Shown one piece after another: positions 18,301 through 27,382 of a DNA stretch of 64,000 nucleotides. The position numbers and the translations under genes were made by a program. Position 1 is the stretch's first letter; the number at the start of each line of letters is the position of its first letter. The DNA comes from Synergistaceae bacterium. GTDB taxonomy: Bacteria; Synergistota; Synergistia; Synergistales; Synergistaceae. The notes beneath the pieces were generated by a model. The model saw only the letters and a program-made list of their open reading frames with translations. It made no database searches and was not told where the DNA came from. The stretch is taken from the NCBI GenBank assembly GCA_031289775.1, contig JAITOY010000038.1:31902-95901 (forward strand). Reading direction: 5' to 3'.

Positions 18301-18927
18301 GTGGAAGAAACCACACGGAATTACGAAAAAGACCCGGCCAACATCGAGAGGCTCAGTTTAGAGATTATCAGAAACACGCTCTCCTCATACGCGATAGACG
18401 AACGTTTGATGGATGTCGTCGCGAGGGTAGTACACGCGGCCGGGGATTTTTCGCTGGCCAGCCTGATAGAATCTCGAAACGACGCGCTCGCGTTGGCGCG
18501 GGAAGCGTTTTCCTCCGGCGGGCAGATATTTTGCGACGTGGAGATGCTCAAGTCGGGCATCTCCCGCAGAGAGTGCGCGCGCCTGGAGCTCGAACCGGTC
18601 TGTTTCATCCACGATGAAAAGACGGCGGAGCTGGCGCGGAGAAACGGGGTGACGAGGGCCATGGCCTCCGTGGATATCGCTGTCGAGCGCGGCATTCGGC
18701 TTTTTGCGTTCGGCAACGCGCCGACCGCTCTTTTTAGGCTCCTCGAGCTGAGAGAGCTCGGCGCGGAGGTAGATTTCACCGCCGCGATGCCAGTCGGCTT
18801 CGTGGGGGCGGCAGACAGCAAGGAGACCCTCGCGGCCTCCGACATACCCTCCATACTGCTGAGAGGGCCAAGGGGGGGCTCTGGCCTCTGCGCGGCCTGC
18901 TTAAACGCGCTCCTGCGCATGGTGTGA
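18301..18927 (+). CDS. cbiC: cobalt-precorrin-8 methylmutase
   Basis: CbiC moves a methyl from C11 to C12 to give cobyrinate. The 208-residue protein has the catalytic His45 in ARVVHAAGDF, DVEMLKSGISR, and the ligand-contacting FGNAPTALFRLLEL and MPVGFVGAADSKE. The start is a GTG with GGGAGAGG just upstream. It is the first gene after the riboswitch and terminator and therefore the head of the cobalamin operon. Confidence 0.95.
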   Translation: MEETTRNYEKDPANIERLSLEIIRNTLSSYAIDERLMDVVARVVHAAGDFSLASLIESRNDALALAREAFSSGGQIFCDVEMLKSGISRRECARLELEPVCFIHDEKTAELARRNGVTRAMASVDIAVERGIRLFAFGNAPTALFRLLELRELGAEVDFTAAMPVGFVGAADSKETLAASDIPSILLRGPRGGSGLCAACLNALLRMV

Positions 18928-18975
18928 ATTTTTCGTCTTGCGGCAAAAATCAAACCGTGACAGGAGGAGTTTTTT

Positions 18976-19881
18976 ATGAGCATTAGAACAGTGATTGGAG
19001 CGCTGATAGCGATGGCCGTCCTTTTGGGCGTCTGCGGAGAAGGGCGTATCGCCTTCGCAGACGAGTCTGGGGAGGCGCGGCGCGGGATATTGATCGTCGC
19101 GTTTGGAAGCAGCGTCCCGGAGGGAGAGGCCGCGATTTTGGCTGTGGAGAGCGCAGTGAAAAAGGCATGGCCCGACATCGAAGTCCGAGTCGCGTACACG
19201 TCGCGCATCATAATGCGCAAGATAGCGCGCGAACAGGGCCGAACAATCGACGAACCGGCGATAGCCCTTGCGAAGATGGCCTACGAGGGATTCACCCACG
19301 TTGCCGTCCTCTCGACCCACATCATACCAGGGGCGGAGTACCAGGATCTCGAAGCCGTCGTGGACGGTTTCAGGTCGATGAGAGAGCGCGGGACAAAAGC
19401 CGGATTCGAGTATATCGGCCTCTCCATGCCGCTCCTGGCTAACGCGAACGACTTCGCGCGTTTGGCCCAGACGCTCACAGAGTCCTACGCGAGCGAGGGG
19501 CGCGACGGCGCGGTCGTCTTCGTGGGGCACGGCACTCATCACTTTTCCGACGCTGCGTACAGCGCCCTCCAGATAGCGCTCTGGCGCAGGTCGCCGAACT
19601 TTTTTGTCGGCACGATAGAGGGTCTGCCATCGTACGGTGATGTCCTCGCGCAGCTTAAAAAGACAAAAAACAAGAGAGTGACGCTCGTCCCGGCAATGCT
19701 TGTCGCGGGCGACCACGCGCAGAACGACATAGGAGGGGACGATGACGATTCGTGGAAAAAACTGCTCTCTGGAGAGGGCTTCAGCGTCACGCCCAAGTTT
19801 CAAGGGCTCGGGCAGGTTGAAGCGGTTCAGAGGCTGCTGATCGACAAACTCCGCGAGGTGTGGAGCGATTCCTCGCCCTGA
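18976..19881 (+). CDS. cbiK: exported sirohydrochlorin cobaltochelatase, CbiK type
   Basis: The 301-residue protein inserts Co(II) into sirohydrochlorin. After a signal peptide (hydrophobic 5-20, cleavage near AFA-DES) the CbiK fold follows: GILIVAFGSSVPEGE, VVFVGHGTHHFSD with His185, and MLVAGDHAQNDI with His247, the two metal-site His residues. Exported CbiK (CbiKp) is known in Desulfovibrio. Here it is the only chelatase in the operon. It lies 48 nt after cbiC and is followed by a hairpin that may be a partial terminator. Confidence 0.92.
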   Translation: MSIRTVIGALIAMAVLLGVCGEGRIAFADESGEARRGILIVAFGSSVPEGEAAILAVESAVKKAWPDIEVRVAYTSRIIMRKIAREQGRTIDEPAIALAKMAYEGFTHVAVLSTHIIPGAEYQDLEAVVDGFRSMRERGTKAGFEYIGLSMPLLANANDFARLAQTLTESYASEGRDGAVVFVGHGTHHFSDAAYSALQIALWRRSPNFFVGTIEGLPSYGDVLAQLKKTKNKRVTLVPAMLVAGDHAQNDIGGDDDDSWKKLLSGEGFSVTPKFQGLGQVEAVQRLLIDKLREVWSDSSP

Positions 19882-19901
19882 TACATATCGTTTTTATTTC
19901 G

Positions 19902-19958
19902 GCCCCGACTTATCAACAATCTTCTCTTGGCGAGATCGTCTGAATCGGGGCTGTTTTT
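19902..19958 (+). terminator. possible terminator between cbiK and the btuF-like gene
   Basis: GCCCCGA (19902) pairs with TCGGGGC (ending 19951) across a 36-nt loop and is followed by TG and five T residues. The long loop makes it weak. Genes on both sides are cobalamin-related, so it may give partial termination. Confidence 0.45.
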
Positions 19959-20001
19959 CCACAAAGTTATCCACGAATTGGGCATAACTTCGGGGGATTG
20001 A

Positions 20002-20922
20002 GTGTTGAAATCTTTAAAAAAGGGTATACTTATCATTATATTCCTGCTTTGCATTGCGGGGTCGGGCGTTGCCAGGTTCCGCGCCACAGCGGGGGTTGCG
20101 GAGATCGTCGATGATATGGGTGTGGCAGTCTCTTTTGAGAAACCTGTCATACGCGTCATATCGTTATATGCCGGGCACACTGAAAACCTGATCGCTATCG
20201 GCGCTCGTGATCGCCTTGTCGCGGTGAGCAACGGAGACGACCCGGAGATAACGGGTTCCTTGCCGCGCCTTGGCGTCAAACCCGGAGTCGAGCAGATAGC
20301 CGCGCTCAGACCTGACGTCGTCCTGACGCGACCTATGCATGTGCGAGCACAGGCCGCACTCTATGAAAGGCTGCAAACGCTCGGGGTGAAGGTGCTCGCG
20401 ATAGACCCTCCCGTCTGGGAGGAATTCCCGGCCTATATCGAACTCCTCTCAAGAATGGTCGGGGCCGAAAAACCCGAGCTCATTGCAGAGGAAACGAGAC
20501 ATCTTTTAGACGCGTCCCGAAGAGTCGGCAAAAACGCGGGGGCGATTCTCATAACAAACGGCAGAAATATGGCGACCTGCACTGCGAATTCGTGGGCCGC
20601 CCATATTATGGAGCGAGCCGGGCTCTCGAACGCGGCGCCAGACGCGGCGCCAATCACATCGAATAGCGTAATAGCAGATTTTGGCACTGAGCGTCTTCTT
20701 GCGTCGGATAAACATATCGAGGTCGTCCTGCTCCAGCAGGGCGCGATGAATACAGTGAGCGCGACAGAGTTCATGAGCGACCCGAGGTTCTCTGGCATGA
20801 GGGCCGTGCGGGAGGGAAATGTGTTCGATATTTCCGAGGCCGACATCTCCCGCCCGTCACTTCTTCGCCTCAGGAGAGGCGTTATTGAGGATCTCGGGAA
20901 GATCGCGGTTGTCGGGAGGTAA
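20002..20922 (+). CDS. BtuF/FecB-type ABC substrate-binding protein
   Basis: This 306-residue exported protein has an N-terminal hydrophobic signal (about 8-25). Then come the class III binding-protein motifs IRVISLYAGHTENLIAIGARDRLVAVS, LPRLGVKPGVEQIAALRPDVVLT and, near the end, REGNVFDISEADISRPS. The family binds cobalamin, haem or siderophores. Placement inside a B12-riboswitch operon favours cobalamin, a corrin precursor or cobalt chelate. BtuC and BtuD partners are not in the window. Start is GTG at 20002 with GGGGG upstream. Confidence 0.85.
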   Translation: MLKSLKKGILIIIFLLCIAGSGVARFRATAGVAEIVDDMGVAVSFEKPVIRVISLYAGHTENLIAIGARDRLVAVSNGDDPEITGSLPRLGVKPGVEQIAALRPDVVLTRPMHVRAQAALYERLQTLGVKVLAIDPPVWEEFPAYIELLSRMVGAEKPELIAEETRHLLDASRRVGKNAGAILITNGRNMATCTANSWAAHIMERAGLSNAAPDAAPITSNSVIADFGTERLLASDKHIEVVLLQQGAMNTVSATEFMSDPRFSGMRAVREGNVFDISEADISRPSLLRLRRGVIEDLGKIAVVGR

Positions 20923-20926
20923 TCCT

Positions 20927-22045
20927 TTGGACGAAACTGGCGTTGGAGGAGCTAAGGGCTTTACGACAGGGGCAGCGGCGGCAGCTGCGTCTGTGGCTGC
21001 CGTGCGCTTCCTGCTCGACAGGAGCTGCCGCGACATACTGCTCCATCTGCCAACCGGAAGAGATGTCGTGATCCCTGTGACTGGCTGCCTCAGAACCGAA
21101 AAAGGCGCGGAGGCGTGGGTCACGAAGGACGCGGGCGACGACCCGGACGTGACGCACGGGGCCGTGCTTGTGTCGTCCGTCGAGATGCAGGAGGCCTCCG
21201 GCGTGACCATTCTCGGAGGCAAAGGAGTGGGCGTGGTCACAAAACCCGGACTCCCCGTTCCGCCAGGGAAGGCCGCTATAAACCCAGGGCCGATGGCACT
21301 CATCAGAAAATCGCTCGAAGCCGAGCTGACACAGGGAAACGGCGCGCTCGTGTCCATATCGATACCCAACGGAGAGGAACTGGCAAAACGCACGTACAAC
21401 CCAAGGCTTGGCATAGTCGGCGGGCTGTCCATTCTAGGTACGACCGGGATAGTCTCGCCCATGAGCTCCGAGGCCATAGTGGGCACCATAAAGTCAGAAC
21501 TGTCGATGCTGTCCGCCTCCGGCGCGAACATCGCGTGCCTCGTTCCCGGAAACTACGGCAGAAGGATGGCGATGCTGCTTGGCGTCCCAGAGAAGATGAT
21601 AGTCAACATCAGCAACTTCGCGGGCGACGCGCTCGCGATCAGCGGCAACCTCGGCTTTGAAAAGCTCCTGCTGATCGGCCAGATAGGCAAGTTCGCAAAA
21701 CTCTCCGCCGGCTCGCTGGACACCCACAGTTCGAAGAGCGACGGCCGTCTCGAGGCGCTGGCCGCCTACTCCGCGTTGCACGGCGCTTCGAGCGGCGATG
21801 TGCGCGAAATACTGGACAGCACTATGGCGGACGAGGTCGCGACGAGGATTTCAAAGACCGCTTGGGGCGTGTTGGCGCTTAACGAACTCGTAGAGCGAAT
21901 AGTCAGGACGGCGCTTGTTGGCGCCACCGGCATATCGGAGTGCGCCTGCCTCACATTCTCGCTGCCCGACAGGGAACTATCGCGAACATCCAACCTCGGC
22001 CCCATGATAGAGGAGATAAAATCACACTCAAGGGAGCTGCAATGA
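20927..22045 (+). CDS. cbiD: cobalt-precorrin-5B C1-methyltransferase
   Basis: CbiD methylates C1 of the corrin ring in the anaerobic pathway. The protein of about 372 residues begins near GGAKGFTTGAAAAAAS and has the family's NPRLGIVGGLSILGTTGIVSP and VPGNYGRRMA, plus a C-terminal helical domain. The start is TTG at 20927, fixed by GGGAGGT 6 nt upstream. The longer reading frame reaches back into the btuF-like gene and is not needed. Its stop overlaps the cbiE ATG. Confidence 0.95.
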   Translation: MDETGVGGAKGFTTGAAAAAASVAAVRFLLDRSCRDILLHLPTGRDVVIPVTGCLRTEKGAEAWVTKDAGDDPDVTHGAVLVSSVEMQEASGVTILGGKGVGVVTKPGLPVPPGKAAINPGPMALIRKSLEAELTQGNGALVSISIPNGEELAKRTYNPRLGIVGGLSILGTTGIVSPMSSEAIVGTIKSELSMLSASGANIACLVPGNYGRRMAMLLGVPEKMIVNISNFAGDALAISGNLGFEKLLLIGQIGKFAKLSAGSLDTHSSKSDGRLEALAAYSALHGASSGDVREILDSTMADEVATRISKTAWGVLALNELVERIVRTALVGATGISECACLTFSLPDRELSRTSNLGPMIEEIKSHSRELQ

Positions 22046-22695
22046 TAAGAATAATAGGACTCGGCCCTGGAACGTTCGAACACATGACAAACGAAGCGAT
22101 AAACGCTCTCTCGACCGCTGACGTTATCGTCGCGAGCAAGAGGATGCTCGAAGCCGCTAAAATCTCGCCATACGCCAAGCGGGTAGAGCTGCCCGGCTCT
22201 GGAATGGCCGACTCGGTGATCGGGATTCTGGAGTACGAGACACTGCGCAGCGGGGAAGTGGCGCTCGTGGTGAGCGGCGATCCCGGCTTTTACAGTCTTG
22301 CCAAAAAGGTGATACAGCACTTCGGCCGGGACACCGTCAGCGTCGTTCCTGGCATCTCCGCGCTTCAGGTCATGGCCGCGAGGATTGGGCGTTCGTGGGT
22401 AAACGTCTCCTCTGAAACGCTCCACGGCCGCGACCTTCCCGACAGGGACATTCTGGTCAAACGCCTTCTCTCATCCCAGGCTCTGGTACTCCTGCTCAGT
22501 TCGACCGATCAGGCCGTATACCACATCAACTGGCTCGCCGAGAACAAAATTTTAGCGCGCGCATGGGCTGCGGTCGGGTGGGATCTCGGCCTCCCGAACG
22601 AGCTTGTCTTCGAGGCAGAGAACCTGAAAGACCTGGCCCGCTGTCCATACGTCGGCAGGCTGGCATTGCTCTGGCTCGAGATGGACGAGTCGTGA
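22042..22695 (+). CDS. cbiE: cobalt-precorrin-7 C5-methyltransferase
   Basis: CbiE is the 217-residue tetrapyrrole methylase that methylates C5. It starts MIRIIGLGPGTFEHMTNEA and has VVSGDPGFYSLAKKV and VSVVPGISALQVMAARIG, the SAM and substrate loops of the family. AGGGAG lies 5 nt upstream of the ATG. It overlaps cbiD and cbiT by 4 nt each. In many bacteria CbiE and CbiT are fused as CobL; here they are separate but translationally coupled. Confidence 0.95.
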   Translation: MIRIIGLGPGTFEHMTNEAINALSTADVIVASKRMLEAAKISPYAKRVELPGSGMADSVIGILEYETLRSGEVALVVSGDPGFYSLAKKVIQHFGRDTVSVVPGISALQVMAARIGRSWVNVSSETLHGRDLPDRDILVKRLLSSQALVLLLSSTDQAVYHINWLAENKILARAWAAVGWDLGLPNELVFEAENLKDLARCPYVGRLALLWLEMDES

Positions 22696-23282
22696 CGACG
22701 GATCTCCCCGAGAGAGGGGTTCTGGCCGACGACTGGTTCGAGAGGATGGACGGAATACCCATGACAAAGGCCCCAGTGCGCTCGCTCGCGATCTCCATCC
22801 TCCTCCCGCTGAACGGGGCCAGTGTGCTCGAGACGGGGAGCGGAACCGGCGCAATGACGGTCGAGCTCGCGCGGGCTGTCGGCGAAGAGGGCCGGGTGAC
22901 CAGCCTGGAATTTTTACGCGCCGCGTCGGAGCTCGCCGCGAAAAATGTAGAGCGCTCCGGCCTCGCCTCACGGGTCGAAATCATCGCTGGCCGCGCTCCG
23001 AAGGCCATACCGGACGGGGAGTTCGACGCCGCTTTCGTCGGAGGGCACGGGCGCGACTTGGAGGCGGTTTTAAGCGCATGCTGGAGGCGTCTTTCGTCCC
23101 GAGGAAGGCTTCTTCTCACCGCCATTACACCTGGAACTACGTCTCGAACCCTGGCTTTTTTCGACTCCATTGACGCGAAAGTCGGTTTTTGGCGGGTGCA
23201 GACGTCAACGGGGCGTAAGGCCGGCTCGGACTGGCTTCTGCTCGGGAATAACCCGATCGACCTGATATGGGGGGACAGATAA
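22692..23282 (+). CDS. cbiT: cobalt-precorrin-6B C15-methyltransferase (decarboxylating)
   Basis: The 196-residue class I methyltransferase carries motif I LETGSGTGAMTVELARAVG and VTSLEFLRAASELAAKNV. It methylates C15 and removes the C12 acetate carboxylate. The start is a GTG at 22692 that overlaps the cbiE stop (GTGA). The early sequence GIPMTKAPVRSLAISIL is typical of CbiT. Confidence 0.94.
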   Translation: MTTDLPERGVLADDWFERMDGIPMTKAPVRSLAISILLPLNGASVLETGSGTGAMTVELARAVGEEGRVTSLEFLRAASELAAKNVERSGLASRVEIIAGRAPKAIPDGEFDAAFVGGHGRDLEAVLSACWRRLSSRGRLLLTAITPGTTSRTLAFFDSIDAKVGFWRVQTSTGRKAGSDWLLLGNNPIDLIWGDR

Positions 23283-23285
23283 ATA

Positions 23286-24062
23286 ATGTCCGATTCACAG
23301 TATAAAAAGCCGGATAAAAAAGTATTCATAGTGGGCGCGGGACCTGGCGACCCTGAGCTGATAACGCTCAAAGGAGCGCGTCTTCTGGCGTCCGCGGACT
23401 TCGTGCTTTACGCCGGCAGCCTCGTCAACGCGGAGATCCTGCGCGGCGCCAGGGAGGGTTGCATCCTCTTGGACTCGTCTGGCATGACGCTCGAGGAACA
23501 GGTCGACGCCATGTCCGAGGCCGTCCTCAAGGGCATCGTAGTGCGTATGCACACTGGGGATCCGAGCTTGTACGGCGCTATATCCGAACAGATTTTCGCG
23601 CTGCGCTCGCGCGGCATCGAGTGCGAGATAATCCCCGGCGTCTCGAGCCTTCAGGGCGCGGCGGCACGCCTTGGGGTGGAGTACACAGTGCCAGGCGGCT
23701 CTCAAACGCTGATCTGCACGCGAATGTCGGGGAGGACGCAAGTTCCTGCCGCTGAAAGCATGGAATCTCTGGCGTCGCACGGCTCGACCCTCGCCGTTTT
23801 CCTCTCCGCCGACAGGGCTGGCGCGGTGGCGCAGGAGTGCATAAAAGCCGGCCGAAGCCCAGAGTCGCCTGCGGCGTGGGTATACAGGGCGACATGGCCG
23901 GACGAGATGAGCGCCGTCACGACGCTCGACGGCCTGGCGCGATCACTCGCCGAAGCCGGGGTCACAAGACACGCGCTCATAGTGATAGGAGACTGTCTCG
24001 ATCGCGAGACCTCGTCGCGAAGCCTGCTCTACGACCCGTCGTTCTCCCACAGGGCGAGGTAG
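23286..24062 (+). CDS. cbiF: cobalt-precorrin-4 C11-methyltransferase
   Basis: The 258-residue tetrapyrrole methylase has VGAGPGDPELITLKGARLL, the CbiF/CobM-type DFVLYAGSLVNAEIL, RMHTGDPSLYGAISEQ and EIIPGVSSLQGAAARLG. It methylates C11 of cobalt-precorrin-4. It lies 3 nt after cbiT, and its stop abuts the start of the cbiG-cbiH-cbiJ fusion directly. Confidence 0.95.
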   Translation: MSDSQYKKPDKKVFIVGAGPGDPELITLKGARLLASADFVLYAGSLVNAEILRGAREGCILLDSSGMTLEEQVDAMSEAVLKGIVVRMHTGDPSLYGAISEQIFALRSRGIECEIIPGVSSLQGAAARLGVEYTVPGGSQTLICTRMSGRTQVPAAESMESLASHGSTLAVFLSADRAGAVAQECIKAGRSPESPAAWVYRATWPDEMSAVTTLDGLARSLAEAGVTRHALIVIGDCLDRETSSRSLLYDPSFSHRAR

Positions 24063-26627
24063 ATGTTCGAAAAAAAGGTCTATGTACTTCATTATGACGG
24101 GGGCGCCGAAGTAGCCCGTAAGCTCGCGGGGGCGCTCGAAGCCCGGAGCGTCGAGCGAGTGGAAATATCATCAGGGGGAACGGAGGAGACGTTCTCCTCT
24201 CGTTGGGATGAGGCAGGCGCCTTTGTTTTTGTAGGTGCGCTCGCAATAGCCGTCCGCTCCGTAGCGCGCCTCATGAAGGACAAAACGACCGACCCCGCGC
24301 TTGTCGTCGTTTCGGAGGATGGCGGCGTTGCGCTGCCAGTCATATCCGGACACGTCGGAGGCGCGTCCGACCTCGCGAGAAATTGCGCCAACGCGCTCTC
24401 GGCATACGGGGCAGTCTTTGTGCCAACGACGTCGAGCGACCGATCCGGCTTCGTCGCCCCAGACCTCTGGGCGGCGCGGAGAAACTGGCGCGTTCTCCTT
24501 CGTACCGGTCTTGCATCGGTCATACGAAAACTCGTCAAAACTGGAAAAATTTCGATCTGGATCGATCCGCTCCTCACGGAGAAGGGCGTCAATTTCCCTC
24601 TTCCCTACGGTTATGACGTTATCGAGTCACAGGCGGAAGCCGACGTCATAATATCGCCTCGCAGCGTCCAAAAGCTGGCCGGGGCGAAACCGCAGATAGT
24701 GCCTCGCGTCCTCTCGGCCGGCATAGGCTGTAGAAGAGGGGTTCCGCGCGAATCCCTCGAGCGAGTCCTCAAAATAGCGCTCTCGTCTAGCTCCCAGGGG
24801 CCTTTCCTCGTGGACGCGCTCCGCGAGCTCCGCACTGCGGAGCTGAAGTCGAACGAGGACGGCCTCATATCTCTTTCGGAGTGTCTCGCCCTGCCTCTCG
24901 TGTTCGTGCCTGACGATGAACTGCGCTCCCAGGAGGGCGAATTCACGCCTTCCGCTGCCGAAAGGCACGTTGGCCTGCCAGGCATCGCCGAACAAGCCGC
25001 ATCCAGCGCAGGCGAGCTGCTTGGCCCGCGCCACGCGGAGGAGGGAGTTACCGTCGCGCTCTCTATATCGAAACCTTCCGAGAGGGGGGAGCTTTTCGTG
25101 ACCGGGACAGGCCCGGGAGACGCAAGGTTCCTCACTGCGGAGGTTCGGGACGCCATAAAGGATTGCGACGTCATCGTAGGGTACGGCCTTTACGTCGACC
25201 TGCTTCCGTCTTCGCTCTTGCGCGGCAAGATAATCGAACGCTACGGCATGGGACAGGAGGAGGACAGGGTGAAAAGCGCCGTGACCTTTGCCTGGAACGG
25301 CTACCGAGTCGCTCTGCTCTCCGGCGGGGACTCCGCTCTTTTCGGGCTAGCGCCGCTTGCGCTCTCCATGGCGCCGGAAGGTCTCTCCGTCCGGGTGTTA
25401 CCTGGAATAACAGCGGTTCAGGCCGCCGGAAGAATACTGGGCGCACCGTATTCGAACGGCCTCGCCCTGCTCTCCCTCTCCGACTATCTGCAACCCTGGG
25501 ACGCTGTAGCCCGAGCTATGGAGGGGGCGGCGCAGAGCGGCCTTGCCGTCGCGATATACAACCCTGTGAAGCGCGGACTTGCGGAAAAACTGGCCGAGGT
25601 TCGCAAGATCTTTTACGACAGGCGCCTCCTGCTCGTCAGGGACGCGGGCAGGGTGGACGAATCCGTGCGTGAACTGCCTATATCCGACCTGAACGAGGAC
25701 TCAATCGACATGAGAACTCTGCTCTTTTTCCTCTCTCCCACGACGCGCGAGTTTTTCACGTCCGCGGCGCTCGGCCGAAAACTCTGGATCGAGGCGAGGG
25801 GCTACGACTCGGAGCTTCCGGTTCGAGAACACAAAGGCATTGGTCAGTTCCTAGTGCTGGGCGGGACGAGCGAGGGCAGAATTGTTGCCTCGAAACTGAT
25901 CGAAGAGGGCTACTCCGTGACGGTCTCCGTTTCGCGCGAGGCTGGACGAACCACCATCCCGGATGGCGCTGAGGCGCTCGTCGGGGCGCGCGGCGAGGAG
26001 GCTTGGATCAGACTGCTTCGCGGCGAGACGACGTCAGAGCTGCTTGGCGTAATTGACGCGACGCACCCGTTCGCGCTCAAAGCCACAGAGACAATCAGAG
26101 ACGCCTGCACGGCGACCGGGACGCCCCTCTGTCGCTTCACCCGCGAGGACTCGATCCCAGAGGGCGCCATACTGACGGACACTCCAGGGGGAGCGGCCGC
26201 GCTTGCGGTAGAGCTGACCGAGAAGGGGGACGTCATACTCCTCGCCACCGGCGTGAACACGCTGCCCCACATGCTCCCCGCCTTGCGGAGCGCCGAAAGG
26301 AACGTGCTCGCCCGCATACTTCCGACTGCGGAGAGCATGACGACGGCGACGAAGGCCGGCCTCGAACCGCGCGAGATAATCGCGATCTGGGGCGGCGGGG
26401 GCGCTGATTTCAACGAGGCCCTCTGTGCAGACCGTGGCGTGCGATGCCTTATAAGCAAAGCGTCCGGTGACGCCGGAGGCGTACTTGCCAAAGCTGCGGC
26501 GGCGAAGGAGCTCGACATACCCATAATCCTCATATCGCGGCCAAAGGAGCCGGAGGACATGGAGCGCTTCAACAGCGCCGGCGCATTATTGGAGTGGTGC
26601 GGCGCCCGTTTCGTTGTGCGGGAATAA
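24063..26627 (+). CDS. cbiG-cbiH-cbiJ: three-domain fusion: CbiG hydrolase, CbiH C17-methyltransferase, CbiJ reductase
   Basis: One uninterrupted 854-residue frame joins three pathway enzymes. Residues 1 to about 325 are CbiG, cobalt-precorrin-5A hydrolase (SGHVGGASDLARNCA, GIGCRRGVPRESLE). About 341-585 is CbiH, precorrin-3B C17-methyltransferase (VTGTGPGDARFLTAEV, LLSGGDSALFGLAPL, RVLPGITAVQAAG, AVAIYNPVKRG). About 594-854 is CbiJ, precorrin-6A reductase (VLGGTSEGRIVASKLIEEGY, IDATHPFALKATETI, IAIWGGGGADFNEAL). The three steps are not adjacent in the pathway (ring contraction, lactone opening, then reduction two steps on). No internal start with a strong ribosome binding site is obvious. 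Confidence 0.93.
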   Translation: MFEKKVYVLHYDGGAEVARKLAGALEARSVERVEISSGGTEETFSSRWDEAGAFVFVGALAIAVRSVARLMKDKTTDPALVVVSEDGGVALPVISGHVGGASDLARNCANALSAYGAVFVPTTSSDRSGFVAPDLWAARRNWRVLLRTGLASVIRKLVKTGKISIWIDPLLTEKGVNFPLPYGYDVIESQAEADVIISPRSVQKLAGAKPQIVPRVLSAGIGCRRGVPRESLERVLKIALSSSSQGPFLVDALRELRTAELKSNEDGLISLSECLALPLVFVPDDELRSQEGEFTPSAAERHVGLPGIAEQAASSAGELLGPRHAEEGVTVALSISKPSERGELFVTGTGPGDARFLTAEVRDAIKDCDVIVGYGLYVDLLPSSLLRGKIIERYGMGQEEDRVKSAVTFAWNGYRVALLSGGDSALFGLAPLALSMAPEGLSVRVLPGITAVQAAGRILGAPYSNGLALLSLSDYLQPWDAVARAMEGAAQSGLAVAIYNPVKRGLAEKLAEVRKIFYDRRLLLVRDAGRVDESVRELPISDLNEDSIDMRTLLFFLSPTTREFFTSAALGRKLWIEARGYDSELPVREHKGIGQFLVLGGTSEGRIVASKLIEEGYSVTVSVSREAGRTTIPDGAEALVGARGEEAWIRLLRGETTSELLGVIDATHPFALKATETIRDACTATGTPLCRFTREDSIPEGAILTDTPGGAAALAVELTEKGDVILLATGVNTLPHMLPALRSAERNVLARILPTAESMTTATKAGLEPREIIAIWGGGGADFNEALCADRGVRCLISKASGDAGGVLAKAAAAKELDIPIILISRPKEPEDMERFNSAGALLEWCGARFVVRE

Positions 26628-26676
26628 AAGTGAAAACAAACACATAAAATGGACGAGAAGCGGGGTTGATGCCTTG

Positions 26677-27372
26677 GTACTTTATGGAGTAGGCGTAGGG
26701 CCGGGTGATCCGGATTTAGTGACGATTGGCGCGCGTCGCGCGATAGACGAGGCGGACGCGGTTTTTCTGCCGGTGTCGGCCGTCGGGCGCAGAGGCGTGG
26801 CCGGCGACATATTCGCGAGCCTGTGCGGCTCGAATAGAGAAGCGCACGAGTTCTGGTTCCCCATGACGCAGGATGCCGAGAAAAGGGATCGAGAGATCAA
26901 ACGCCAGATCGAAGAGCTGCGTGGCGTCTGGAAAGAGGCCCACAGCGTGGCGCTCCCGGTGATAGGCGACTCGGTGCTGTTCGCGACCGCTTCGTACCTG
27001 TACGATGTCTGGCGCGAAATCTGCCCGGGCCTCGAACTCAGGCTTTTGCCGGGAATATCCGCACACTCGCTCGCCTCGAGTGTCGCGCGCGAGTTTATAG
27101 CTTTGGGGGACGAGCGCCTCGCGATACTGCCAGGGTCGGCGGACGCCGAAAAACTGACGGAGTCCATGATGACTTCGGACTGCGTCGCGTTATATAAACC
27201 CTCTGCCTTGGGGGAAAATCTCACCGGCCTCGTCGAGTCCACCGGACCGTGGCGAAAGGCCGTGAGGGTACATCGCGCCGGCATGAGCGAGCAGAGCGTC
27301 TCCGTAGGCAACGAGGCAATATCGCCGACCAAAGACTACCTCTCCGTATTATTGCTCTGGAGAGACAGATAG
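26677..27372 (+). CDS. cbiL: cobalt-factor II / precorrin-2 C20-methyltransferase
   Basis: The protein of about 231 residues is the tetrapyrrole methylase that adds the C20 methyl. It begins LYGVGVGPGDPDLVTIGARRAIDEAD and has VALPVIGDSVLFATASYLYD and LRLLPGISAHSLASSVA, which match CbiL/CobI rather than the other cbi methylases. The chosen start is TTG at 26677 with GCGGGG about 8 nt upstream; a longer frame begins at 26614, overlapping the fusion gene. Ten nt separate it from the next gene. Confidence 0.9.
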   Translation, partial: VLYGVGVGPGDPDLVTIGARRAIDEADAVFLPVSAVGRRGVAGDIFASLCGSNREAHEFWFPMTQDAEKRDREIKRQIEELRGVWKEAHSVALPVIGDSVLFATASYLYDVWREICPGLELRLLPGISAHSLASSVAREFIALGDERLAILPGSADAEKLTESMMTSDCVALYKPSALGENLTGLVESTGPWRKAVRVHRAGMSEQSVSVGNEAISPTKDYLSVLLLWRDR

Positions 27373-27382
27373 AGACCACTGG

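Noticed and set aside
18321..19220. 299-codon minus-strand frame across cbiC and cbiK
   Set aside because: Ser/Arg-rich antisense translation of two well-supported genes.
19965..19985. DnaA-box-like TTATCCACG near 19970
   Set aside because: A single site in a short intergenic gap, no AT-rich unwinding region or clustered boxes; not an origin.
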